64,000 bases of DNA, taken from NCBI RefSeq assembly GCF_958979055.1, contig NC_084892.1, positions 5,349,501 to 5,413,500 of the forward strand, written 5' to 3'. This DNA is from Alnus glutinosa. Lineage: Eukaryota > Streptophyta > Magnoliopsida > Fagales > Betulaceae. Under the pieces are notes generated by a model. It ran no database searches, was not told where the DNA came from, and was given only the letters and a program-made list of their open reading frames with translations. This document shows positions 25,426-36,568 of the stretch, piece after piece. The translations under genes were made by a program, and so were the position numbers. How positions within the stretch are numbered: the stretch's first letter is position 1; the number at the start of each line of letters is the position of its first letter.

Positions 25426-27971
25426 ATGGCTGAAATTGCCTATGGCATCATAGGAAAGGTCATAGAGAAGCTAGGGTCCGTTGCTTACCAAGAGTTCGGC
25501 TTGGTATGGGGAATCAAAAGCGATCTGGGAAAGCTTAAGGGCACCATGTTAATCATTAAAGAGGTGCTCCTGGATGCCGAAAAGAAGCAAGCAAGTGACC
25601 CCCGGCTGAGGCTCTGGCTAGGGCAGCTCAATGATGTCCTTCACGATGCCGAGGATGTGTTTGATGAAATTGAGTACCAAGCTTTAAGGAAGCAGGTGGT
25701 TGCAACATATGGGAGCACTTCTACAAAGGTACGCCATTTCTTTTCATCCTCTATGGCCCATGCATTCCCTTTCAAACTGGCTCATAAAATCAAGGGCATT
25801 AGAGAGATGTAAATGCGATCGCAACTGAAAAGAATCAATTTAATCTCACCAAAATACGTGAAGATGCACATATAATGCGTTGGTCTAGGGAAATGGATTT
25901 AATCTCATTTGTTCATCCATCGTCTGTTATTGGTAGAGATAGGGACAAAGAAAATATCATAAATTTTTTGATGCATCCAGATGCTAGCAAAACAATCCAT
26001 GTAATTTCCATAGTTGGATTAGGAGGTTTAGGGAAGACCACACTTGCCAAGTGGGTGTACAACGATGAAAGTGTAGTCCAGACTTTTCAATTGAGAATGT
26101 GGGTTTGTGTGTCTGAAGATTTTAGTGTTATAAGATTAATAAAAGAAATCCTTAAATCTGCATGCGGTACAATTGATGAAAATTGGAATGCGGATATATC
26201 GCAAACTAGATTGAGAGAACTTTTAAAGGATAAGAAATTTCTGCTTGTCTTGGATGATGTTTGGAATGAAGATCATAATAAATGGATTGAATTGAGAGGT
26301 TTGTTAATTGATGGTTTCAAAGGAAGTAAAATTATAGTGACAACACGTAGTAACTTGGTTGCCTCTATTATGAGCTCTAATTCCACATACAACTTAGAAG
26401 GTCTATCCCAAGATGATTGTTTGTCTTTGTTTTTGAAATGTGCATTTGAGGAAGGAGAAGACAAACAACGTCCAAACCTCTTAAATATTGGAAAAGAAAT
26501 TGTGAAAAAATGCAAAGGGGTTCCATTGGCAGTGAAGACTTTAGGTAGGTTGCTTTATTCAAAAGTTGATGAACGCGAGTGGGAAAAGGTGAGAGATAGC
26601 GAGATATGGAAATTAGGACAAAAGGAGAGTGATATCTTACCCTCGTTGCGATTGAGTTACGATCAAATGCCAAATGACTTGAAGCAATGCTTTGCCTTTT
26701 GTTCTCTTTTCCCAAAAGACCACAAATACAGATCGTGGTATTTGGTTCAATTATGGATGGCACATGGACTAATCCGTGAAACGTCTATTGATAAAAAACA
26801 AGAGTTGGAAGATGTAGGGGAGATGTATATAAATGAGTTGGTGTCGAGATCTTTCTTCCAAGACGTTGAGAAAGAGACTCTTTCCGGTCCCTTCTATACC
26901 TTTAAAATGCATGATTTGATCCATGATCTTGCAATCTCAGTTGCACAAGGAGAGTGTTCAAAGGTAGACTTGGGCAACGAAGACATTGTTGAAACAGTTC
27001 GTCATTTGTCATTTTCAGCAAACGACTTGGGTCAAGAAGTTCCAAAATGCTTGGACAAGTTAACGAAGGTGCGCACTGCAATATTGTTCGAAACCCACCA
27101 CCCACCACTGTCCTTAATTGAAGCATGCATCTTGAGATTCAAGTCCCTACGGTTGCTTGATTTAAATGATTCATCTTTTGAGGTGTTGCCGAATTCTATT
27201 GGTACTTTGAAGCATTTGAGATACATCAACCTATCGGGTAATAAAAGAATCAAGGAACTTCCTAATTCCATCTGCAAGCTGCACAAGTTGCAAACATTAC
27301 TGCTTCTTGGATGTAGGAAACTTGAACGGTTGCCCAAAGATATGAGGAACATGATCAGCCTTAGGTGTTTGTTTGTAACAACAATGTATACGTGCCTGTT
27401 AGAGAATGGATCCTTGAATTCACTTCGGATTTTGATTGTATTTTCTTGTCCAAGACTAGAAGTTTTGTTTCAAGGAATGGACGGGTACGGCCTCACCAAC
27501 CTTCGGACACTGTCGATATACTATTGTCCAGGTTTGACCTCTTTGTCACTCAATATCAAGCACCTAACTGCCTTAGAGACCCTGAAAATTGCTCGTTGTC
27601 CAAAGCTTAATGGGATTCTAGGAGAAGACAATCAGGATATCAAGCTGAGCCTCCGAAATTTGAGGATTTGTAATTTATCAAAGTTGAAGGTTTTGCCTCA
27701 ATGGCTCCAAGGATCTGCTAATACTCTAAAGTTCCTAGAAATTAGAGATTGTGAGCAGTTCAGTGCCCTGCCTGAGTGGTTGCCAACTTTCAAATCACTT
27801 CAAACACTCGTGATTATCAAGTGCCCCAAGATGTCATCTGTTCCGGAAGGGACACATTGTCTCACTGCGTTAAGAAAATTGACGATCACAGGTTGTCCTG
27901 AATTGATTCGGAAATGCCAATGTGAAGATCAGCACAAGATCGCACATGTACCAAAAGTTCGACTTTATTAG
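25426..27971 (+). pseudogene. NLR1: CC-NB-ARC-LRR (RGA-like) gene with a 1-nt frameshift
   Basis: The frame from ATG 25426 (MAEIAYGIIGKV) encodes the Rx-type CC domain and stops at TAA 25810-25812. The rest of the protein continues in the next frame to TAG 27969-27971. The total length is one nucleotide short of 849 codons. Aligned with NLR2 and NLR3 at the GAGAGA stretch (25802-25812), one base is missing. The second part is fully NB-ARC-LRR: P-loop GLGGLGKTT, kinase-2 LLVLDDVW, GVPLA, MHD (FKMHDLIHD), then about 12 degenerate leucine-rich repeats. Such proteins detect pathogen effectors and trigger cell death. As written, only a 128-aa CC fragment would be made from the normal start, so it is a young pseudogene unless the base is an assembly error. 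An internal ATG at 25875 could give an N-truncated product, but nothing supports its use. Confidence 0.9.
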
Positions 27972-28085
27972 TAACAGGGAGTCATTCAACAGAAGAAGAT
28001 GTTGAGGTAAGGGCACTTCTTTCTTCATCTTTTGTCTTAAACTCTTTTAGCTCTATTCATTCAAACCCCCAATATTTGTCATGTG

Positions 28086-28141
<56 letters not shown>

Positions 28142-30280
28142 CTAGGAATTATTCATCCGCTAATTGTATTCGTCAACTAACATTATATTTTGCATACATG
28201 ATTTTGAGTTACAGGCAAACAACACTGGTGAAAATATATGAGACAAGCCAGATTTCTACCAACTTGAAGTAGCAGCTGGTAAGATTGAGTTGTTATTAAC
28301 TTTTCTTTTGTAATCACATATTTTCTTTGTTTTATTCGAATAATTAAGCATTTCTTATAATTTCTTTAAAATTGTAGATTCTCAAATTATATGAATTCAG
28401 GCCGTTCCTTGTATTGAACAGCTTAAAAAATGCTACTTATTAAAAATGTGGAATGTTATCGAGACAAAAAAAGAAAATAAAAATATTCCAAAATGTTTTT
28501 TTTTTCTTTTTCTTTTTCTTTTTGAAGACAAGTTTCTTCTTCAGTATAATGTAAATTAAAAGATAATTTTTTGCTCAAAGATTTTCTAAAACATAAAGCG
28601 CAAGAACCTAATGAAAATATACTTTTATTGGTAAAATGTGACATTTTGAATAGGTACCATTTTTTTACATTTTGGAATAAGTGGTTTATATCTTCTCAAG
28701 AGAGTAATACTAAAATACCAGTATAGTAGCCAGTTAAGGAGCGACGTGATGCTAACTGGCCCAAATAGGTTGTGAGGGTGCCGTTGCCCCCCACTGTACG
28801 GTATATGATATTTTTGGATTTTCTAAAATACGTCAGTACAATTAAGATTTTCTTATAAGTATGTTATGATGTAACCTTAAATTATATACTAAAATATAGT
28901 CACACTCATGTGGAAGTAGGCACATTGTCGAGCCACGTAAAATATTGTGCACGGTAACAACATTACACTGTTTGATGCAAAAAAAAAAAAAAAAGAAAAA
29001 AAAAAAAAAGAAAAAAAAAAAGAGAGTCTAAATTTACATAATTTGACAATCTATAACTTCAAAAAAATTATTGAAAATCCTTATCCGTTTTGTCCTCCGA
29101 TCCTCTTTGATTTATATGCATATGTACATTTTGCAGTTTCCATGCCACGAGTTCCGCATAAGATGCAGTCAGTGCAAGCTTGAATGCAAACTCAATACAA
29201 AGTAATTAATATGGTCCTTCATTAAATTGTAAATATTTCTATTATTGTAATTTGGATTAAGAGATGTAAATAAACAATCATTTCTATCATTGTAATCCTA
29301 ATTAAGATCATGGAAATAAATATGCATTTTTCATTGTACTTTTCACTAATAATTAATGTAAATAAATAAATGGGATGACTTGTTTACTTTTGAGACAACC
29401 TTGTTGTATTATTTTATTCAATTTTTGGTTATAACGTTTTGATGTATGCTTCTGTACAGAAGCACCTTAGTTTCATCTTTGTATAGAAAAAAATAAATAA
29501 AAGAAAAGAAAAAAAGATGTTCTTCATTTTAAGTGAAATGGAGCATAATTGACAGTTGAGATATCATTATTTCCTTTTTTACTTCAAAAAATTTGATTAA
29601 TTTCCATAAAAAGCCATATTGTTTATCCCATTCAGGAGGGACCCAATTCTTACTAAGGTAGTACCTCTTAACATTTTTCTTGGGCTATATACTTTCTAAT
29701 TGAGTAAGATTTGGGTTCCTACCGAATTGAGAGAATCATATTCCTTAAAATCAAAGTATGAGAAGAAAATGAAAGATTCTATTAGTGTTCACTTGATTAT
29801 AATTATTACATTTAAGCAATACTTTGGTGCATATAGGTTACCATATGAATAGCCTATATGCATGATTTTCTGCCATAGGATATTTTAATGGTGTCGAAAA
29901 AAAAAATTGTGTAGATAATAGTGCACTTAATTGTTAGCATGAAACATTGAGCAAGGAGCGATTAAATTATAGCCATTAATTTTTGGACTGAGATTAACCA
30001 ACGGATGGAATTGAATTAGATATCAATTAGTGATATATGTCATAAGATTAAATAAGTGAAATCTAACGGTCATAATTAAATAACTATTAATAACAAATAT
30101 GATCATTAGTGATAATACAATAACAATTAAATGATCATTAATAATAATTAACATTGATTAATTTTAAAATTAAATGTCTTTAATGGACAAATATAAAGCT
30201 GTTTCGACACTCACCGACAGATCTTAATATATCCTCTTTATTTGCAAAATAAAAAAAATTAAAAAATCTGCAACTAACCA

Positions 30281-30318
<38 letters not shown>

Positions 30319-30413
30319 TCGTCAACTACAATCTCTCTCTGTCTTTGAAAGACTTTCAAACTTTTGTCTTATATAATACTTTTCGTTAATTATCATTGGA
30401 AAAACAAAACTCT
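27972..30413 (+). other. NLR1 3' flank: probable 3'-UTR exons, then cluster block Y
   Basis: A conserved splice donor (GAG/GTAAGG) lies about 35 nt after the stop. It is followed by a conserved acceptor block (GAGTTACAG/GCAAACAACACTGG near 28214), a further donor (GCTG/GTAAGA near 28280), and a later block with CTTCCATGCCACGAGTT (about 29137). All recur after NLR2 and NLR3, so they probably form 3'-UTR exons. An (AT)n run of 53 bp lies at 28088-28140 and an A/G low-complexity tract at 28979-29025. From about 29740 the sequence is block Y. The whole flank is nearly identical to 54,200-56,536. Confidence 0.55.
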
Positions 30414-30476
30414 AATACCCTCGTATTGATTTATTATATAAATCATATATATATAATAAATCAATACGAGGGTATT
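30414..30476. repeat. Perfect-arm palindrome, copy 1
   Basis: The 26-bp arms begin AATACCCTCGTATTGATTTA and are repeated inverted around a short AT loop. The same palindrome is at 56537-56601. Other copies of this junction (near 22.72, 34.56, 42.59 and 47.97 kb) have only the right arm, after an AT run. Confidence 0.85.
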
Positions 30477-30501
30477 CTAATTGAGTAGTGATATATTGTC
30501 C

Positions 30502-30708
30502 GGATTAAAATCTCTTCAAATTCTTTATCTGAATTTGAGAGAATTCAGACAAGTAATTGTGAGAGAGCATTTATGGGTCTAATCTGACCAAATAAAAATT
30601 AGGCTGTCCAACTATTTGTCAGGTTAGGTTTGTCTCATAAGTGATCTCTCACAATTACTTGTCCGAATTCTCTCAAATTTGAACAGAAAATTTGAGGGGA
30701 TCTTGATC
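30502..30708. mobile_element. Foldback MITE, copy 1
   Basis: The two halves are inverted copies of each other: GAGAGAATTCAGACAAGTAA is matched by TTACTTGTCCGAATTCTCTC, and the ends GGATTAAAATCTCTTCAAAT pair with the GGGGATCTTGATC end. The ~207-bp family recurs at 39820-40031, 48024-48230 and 56627-56833, and as a truncated half at about 34620-34745. No coding capacity. Confidence 0.75.
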
Positions 30709-32284
30709 TTCCAAGACAACTCTTGACCACCTTCGCCTATGTGACAACTTTTACTTTCTTTTATTTATTTATTTTTATTTTTATTATAGAAAAAAAAAAA
30801 ATTATAGCTAGCGAAGGCAAGGCGGTCAAAAATTGTGTATGGCAAGGCGATCAAAAATTGTGTCTTAAAGTGGCAAAACATCGTATCTCAATCTAATTTG
30901 TCCTTATTTGCACAATAATACAGATAAAATGATAAATGTCATTAAAGGGGGACCAAACAATACATGAAAATCAAGACCGTACTCTCTAGGTTGGGCCGGT
31001 TTTGCTTGGGCTAGTACCAAAACCAAAACCCAAATTTCTATTTGAACCGATCGATCTAGTCCACATTCTTTAACTGTGTGATTTCTGTTTTTAACCAAGA
31101 AAAAGTCTATTTAACATACTGGTACAATTTATATATGATTAAAATGATGTAACAGTAAAAATTAATTATTAATTTTTTTTTTAATTTTTTTCTTACGTAA
31201 ACTCTTGTCGATCTAAAAGTTGATTTTTAATGTCACGTCATTCTAATTATATGACAGTCGTATAATAGTCTATTAAATATTATTGCTCATTAGTGAAACC
31301 ATGACACTGGCCTCAACAATCGGAAAAACATTCTATATTTTATTAAATTTTGTCTTATTGCATTTAGTGGAGTAAATGATATCACGTTATTTAAAAAAAA
31401 AATGACACAATAAATATTCACTATATAACAACGTATATAACATTAACCGTAAGAAAATAAAATTTGAACCACAAAACAACCGCCGCCCCTCTTAAGTCAT
31501 TTCCTTTCCATCACATTCCCAAAAAAAAAAAAAAAAAAAGGAAGGGTCATTCACTTTCCATGGTCTGGTGTGGCACAAGTAATGTTGGCCTGTTTGGTAA
31601 AGAGTTTTGTTGTAAATTTTTTGTTTGAATAATAATAAGAAGCGATTTATGTGATATAAATGTAAAAAAATATACTTTAATTTTTTGTGAGAAAAGTGAA
31701 GAAAGTTATTTAGCAATAAGAGAGAAAAAAAGAAGAAGATTTTTCGAAGAAATAAAAAAATATTATAAAATAGTGGGGGCTGGGGGGTGGGGAGGAGTGT
31801 GTTGCCAAACACACACCAATAGCCATCTTAGAGTCTTCACTGTTGTTCTATTGAAGTTATGATTGCATAGCTTCTACGTGACACATATATGATCGGTCAT
31901 TGTAAATTGCTTAATTATTTTGAATATCTTATTCAAGTTTTTTTAATTATTCTATTCAATCTTAATCTTTATATATAGATAGAGTTTAGTGAAACTTGTC
32001 ATTATTTCAAAGACATTTCCTGGATCATGAAATTTCATGTTTTAGGATGGATAGTACCACATTTTCAATTATGCTATTCCATTCATGAAATTGTGTATTT
32101 AAAGAAATTATGGTTTGTTGAGCCCTTTCCCAGATCTAGATAATTAATTATAAGCTCAAACTATATAGAAGTCTGTTTAACCTGTGATTTCGTAAGCTAA
32201 ATGTGTGGCTGGTTTTAGACAACTTTAAAAAAATTATAGTTTAAAAACATAAAAAAAAAAAAAAGAAAAAAAAAAAAGCATTTT
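30709..32284. repeat. Cluster blocks Z, TTGG-MITE and partial W, copy 2
   Basis: A short direct repeat (AAGGCGGTCAAAAATTGTGT then AAGGCGATCAAAAATTGTGT, 30820-30862) is followed by block Z (about 30898-31585) and a MITE (about 31586-31822) ending GTGTTGCCAAACACACACC. A W block then breaks off near 32270 without reaching an NLR promoter. The segment is almost identical to 62,930-64,000, which continues on the far side of the LINE. It therefore provides the uninterrupted version of the LINE target. Confidence 0.7.
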
Positions 32285-33168
32285 CAAATCAAAACTAAAT
32301 GCATCACACAAACACAAATTGCTATCTACTTCCATTTTGTTGTTGATGTTTAGGCACGTGGGGACGCAACCACTTGGGTGAGCAGGTGAAGCATGACTTT
32401 GTTGTGGGAGTATTGAGAATGAGACCGATGGGGAATGCTTTTGGCTTGGTGGTGTCATGTGATAACCAATTCTTGGGCCAATCATGACGAGTTGAGGGTG
32501 GAACATGATGGTTGCATTTCATTGGTGCATTTTATTTATGGTTTTCAATAGAAAATTATTTTTTATGAAGAATAAATTATTAATGTTAATAGAAAATATT
32601 TTCAATAAGAACATTTTATTATATGTTGGTCAATTAAAACATAAAAGTAATTGGTTGCACTAAAATATTTATATTAAAATCTACAAAATAGAAAATCCTA
32701 CAGCTTATTAAATTATGTGTGTATAAGAGATGGTTGTCCGAAATAGTTGCATCTGCTTGTTAATTTTTTTTTTGTTTTATATTTTTAAAATAAAACTATT
32801 TACAAATAATTAAAAATGTAAAACACTCAATATTGTTTTCGATGAGACCACATAGAATTCGTGCCCATTATATTTATTGTGGAATGAATATTTATACCTT
32901 AAAATTAGGACAATGATCTATTTTATTGTCAAAACTTAATGTTATTGTATTTAACGATATAAATGATGCTATCATTTAAATTTTTTAATGACGAGCTAAT
33001 ATTTTTATCACATGATATCATCTATACCGTTAAATACAACAACATTTAATCATAACTATTAAAGTAAAATTGTGAGAATCATATTGCTTAAAATCAAAGT
33101 ATGAGAAAAAAATGAAAGGTTTTATTAGTGTTCACTTGATTATAATTATTATATTTAAGTAATACTTA

Positions 33169-33956
33169 TGCTCCGTTTGTTTCGACGTAAAATAGTTTCC
33201 GTCGTAAAATATTTTCGACGAAATCAATTTCAAAAGAAATTATTTTCTCGAAAATATTTTTCGGCGTTTGGTTCGCACGAAAAAATTACGAAAAGTGAAA
33301 ATACAACTGTCGCCCGAATCCGGCGATGACCGGTCGCCGTCGCCGGAATCCGGCGAACATGTTTGGCCGGATCCAGCCAAAATTGCCGGATTCCGGCAGG
33401 TCACCTCCTGGCCCGGTCAGATCCGGCCTGATCCGGTCATTTTGGCTGGATCTCGGCAGGATCAGTGGCCGGATTCCGGCCATTTGGGCCAGATCCGGCC
33501 GGATCAGTAGTCGGATCCGGCGGGGTCAGTGGCCGGATCTGGTCAGATCCGGCAGGTTTCTGTCCATGGCCGGATTCCGGCGGCCGGCGGTGTTCCGGCA
33601 ACCGGATTCTGGCGGCTGGCGGTATTCCAGCGGCCGGATTCCGGTGGTCGGATTCCGACGCCGGCATTATTCCAGTGACTTGATGATGCCGGATTCCGGT
33701 GCTGCCTATTTTCGAACGACCGACTATTGTAGGATTTGGACAGTCAGATATCAAACGTGCGTGTAAGGACGAAGAATATAATTTTGGAAAACGATTTACG
33801 GTTTTAAAAACCGTAAATCGTTTTCCAAAAATTAAAGAAGGTTTTACGGTCAAACCGAAAATGATTTTCGTTGACCATTATTTTCGCCCCTACCAAACAC
33901 CGTAAAATACCGAAATCATTTTCCGGAAATCATTTTACGCCGAAACAAACGGAGCA
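33169..33956. mobile_element. PIF/Harbinger-type non-autonomous element with GC-rich core
   Basis: The terminal inverted repeats begin TGCTCCGTTTGTTTCGACGT and end CGCCGAAACAAACGGAGCA, with TTA duplicated on both sides (33166-33168 and 33957-33959). The paralogous block at 47,330 has a single TTA at this site, so insertion is proven. The core (33300-33700) is strongly GC-rich in an AT-rich region. It consists of short degenerate repeats around CCGGATTCCGGC and ATCCGGC. A large palindrome occupies 33782-33830. Open frames through the core on both strands are a by-product of the repeat; no transposase is present. Confidence 0.85.
33782..33830. repeat. 49-bp near-perfect palindrome inside the TIR element
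   Basis: GGAAAACGATTTACGGTTTT is followed directly by its inverted copy AAAACCGTAAATCGTTTTCC, with almost no loop. It would extrude as a cruciform or fold as a tight RNA hairpin. Confidence 0.9.
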
Positions 33957-34556
33957 TTAGGTGCATATAGTATTACCATATGAATAGCCTATATGCTTGA
34001 TTGTGTGCTACATGATATTTTAATGGTGCACCTTTTTTTTTTTTTTTTTTGTGTGTAGATAATGGTGCACTTAATTGTTAGCATGAAACATTGAGCAAGG
34101 AGCGATTAAATTATAGCCACTGATTTTTGGACTGTGAGTAACCAACGGATGGAATTAGATATCAATTAGTGATATATGTCATAAGATTAAATAAGTGAAA
34201 TCTAACGGTCATAATTAAATAACTATTAATAACAAAAATGATCATTAGTGATAATACAATAACAATTAAATGATCATTAATAATAATTAACATTGATTAA
34301 TTTTAAAATTAAATATATGTTAATGGACAAATATAAAGCTGTTTTTCGACACTCACCAATATATCTTAATATATCCCCTTTATTTGCAAGAAAAAAAATA
34401 AAAAATCTGCAACTAACCAATATAAAAGATAAAAAATAAATAAAAAATCGCAACTACAATCTCTCTCTTTCTTTGAAAGACTTTCAAATTTTTGCCTTAT
34501 ATAATACTTTTCGTTAATTATCATTGGAAAAACAAAACTCTAATATACATATATAT

Positions 34557-36568
34557 TGGGATAATAAATCAATATGAGGGTATTCTGATTGTGTAGTAAT
34601 ACATTGTCACCCCAAAGATGCATTAGAATTTCTTCAAATTTTTTTTTATCCAAATTTAAGAGAATTTGTATAAGTGATTATGAGAGAGTATTTATGGGAC
34701 TCACTTGATCAAATAAAAATTAGGCTGCTCAACTATTTGTTTTTTGTAACGATCATAAAATTAAGGATTTAGTCATATTAGTATGTACTATGTAGCCATC
34801 TTAGAGTCTTCAATTAATGTTGTTCTTTTGAAGTTATGATTGCATAGCTTCTACATAACACATATATGATCAGTCATTGTAAATTGCTTAATTATTTGAA
34901 GATCTTATTCAAGTTTTTTTAATTGTTCTACTCAATCTTTATAGAGTTTAGTGAAACTTGTCATTATTTCAAAGACATTTCCTGGATCATGAAATTTCAT
35001 GTTTTAGGATGGAGAGTACCACATTTTCAATTATGCTACTCGATTCATGAATATGTGTTTAAGGAAATTGTGGTTTGTTGAGCCCTTGCCCCGATCTAGA
35101 TAACTAAGTATAAGTTCGAACTGTATAGAAGTTTTCTTGGTATATGATTTCGCAAGCTAAATGTGTGGTTTTAGACAAAATTCACATAAAAACGCATAAT
35201 TTTTGAGATTTTGTCATTTAAATTTGTGGTTTTAAAAACGCATAATTTTAAAAGTTAAACGACAATTTTAAAGGTCAAATCGTGATTTTACAAAATACTT
35301 ATGACTTACCTGCATTTTTAAAATTCACATTTTCAAATCACACGTTTTGAATTCTCTATTTTTTAAATCGCACGTTTTGAAACCGCAAATACAAAAGGCC
35401 ACCATGCACTTACAATTCTTGCTTGTTGGAAATATGAGGAATTGGATATATATTCAAGGAAAATCTGTTAATTAGTCGGGAAAATTCTTGTACAAATTTG
35501 GTGGAAGGGACGTTAATTGTTGTCATCTAATCTGTTCATTTAGAGATGGATGAGAGGGCGCAAATAATAGGTTTTAGCTTCTGTTCTATTTGTATTTGAA
35601 GCTGTGAAGTCATAATGGCTAGTAAATCTTTCTTTTGATGTTTCTTAACAACAGAAAGGTAAGCATCAAAGATATCCCCCGCTCGTGCACCCGGCAAGTC
35701 TTCATGCTAATATCTACTCTTGACTTGGGCCCGGCCGTGTGATTTACCATATCATCACCAATAATGAATGATTTCGGCTCTAAAAAGCTTGCCTTTTCAA
35801 TTTTATGGAAAGGTGTTGGGGAAAATTAGCATTTCATTTCATCCAAATTGAATGTTGGCATAATTTTTAGCTCTTACTGACATGTACATGTTTACTAGTT
35901 CTTAGCCGCCACTAATCGTTCTGTCCTGGTTCAAAGAGAGAGGACAGAAAATTCATTGAAGTAAACAAATGAGAGACTTTTTTGGGTGATGCCCTCATTT
36001 TGTAATCCAATTTTGTTTTTCCAAACAGTTTAGTTGGATAATGCCTTCAATTTTTGCAATGATATTGCATATTGATCATCAACTACAGTAATTGTGCATT
36101 ATATATACTTCTTTGACAAAAGAATAAGTGAGACAACAGGAGAATAAAGAATAGCATTACACTCAACTCCAAGCCTTTTCAGGATATATTCTTGAAGTAA
36201 CTAAGCTGCATACTTCTTGAAAACAATTGGAACCAAGTTTCTATACAATGCCATATATATAGGTATTCGATTGGTTCACCATCTTCAAAGGCAGAATGTA
36301 CACTTTTTTGATGAAAGAATGAGTGCGACAATAGGAGAATAAAGAATAACAATGCACCCGCTTACACTCCAGCCTTTTGTTTACATTTTCACGAAATAGA
36401 AAAAGAATATATACTTGAATTAAGTCAGTTGATTACTTATTGAAAACACTTGGAACCAACAAAGTGAGTTTCTATATAAAGGTATGCAGACATGTTCTTG
36501 AATTAAATCACTTGCCTAAAGTTTAGCAAATAAACAACTACTTCCTCGATCTTCACCACCTCAAAAAC
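34557..36568 (+). promoter_or_regulatory. NLR2 5' flank (truncated foldback, block W and promoter)
   Basis: About 34620-34745 is the left half of the foldback MITE, joined directly to block W (about 34780), so blocks Z and the TTGG-MITE are missing here. This is a deletion relative to the NLR1 and NLR3 units. A Tourist-like MITE remnant lies at about 35130-35395. The flank is very close to 49,745-51,520. The TATA box is at 36473-36480, 89 bp upstream of the ATG. Confidence 0.6.
36473..36480 (+). promoter_or_regulatory. TATA box of NLR2
   Basis: TATATAAA in the context GAGTTTCTATATAAAGGTAT, at the position conserved in the two paralogues. Confidence 0.65.

Larger units (their letters stand above)
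32285..34556. repeat. Cluster blocks Q and Y, copy 2 (interrupted)
   Basis: Nearly identical to 46440-47925 apart from the 788-bp TIR element at 33169-33956, which splits it. It has TAGGCACGTGGGGACGCAAC near 32350 and GAAACATTGAGCAAGGAGCG near 34085. The short minus-strand frames in the GC-richer part (32234-32522) match those of the other copies in amino-acid phrases but have no known domain. Confidence 0.7.

Noticed and set aside
26273-27352. Minus-strand open frames inside NLR1, repeated in NLR2 and NLR3
   Set aside because: They are antisense to conserved NB-ARC and LRR codons and are explained by that constraint.
30904-31098. Identical 64-aa minus-strand frames at 30904 and 62973
   Set aside because: Identity reflects the recent DNA duplication; other Z copies break the frame.
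32234-32522. Minus-strand small protein genes in block Q
   Set aside because: The frames change in length and start between copies and show no domain; more likely a decayed or non-coding sequence.
33268-33905. Protein genes in the GC-rich core of the TIR element
   Set aside because: Open frames exist in nearly all phases on both strands, as expected from GC-rich short repeats without stop codons.
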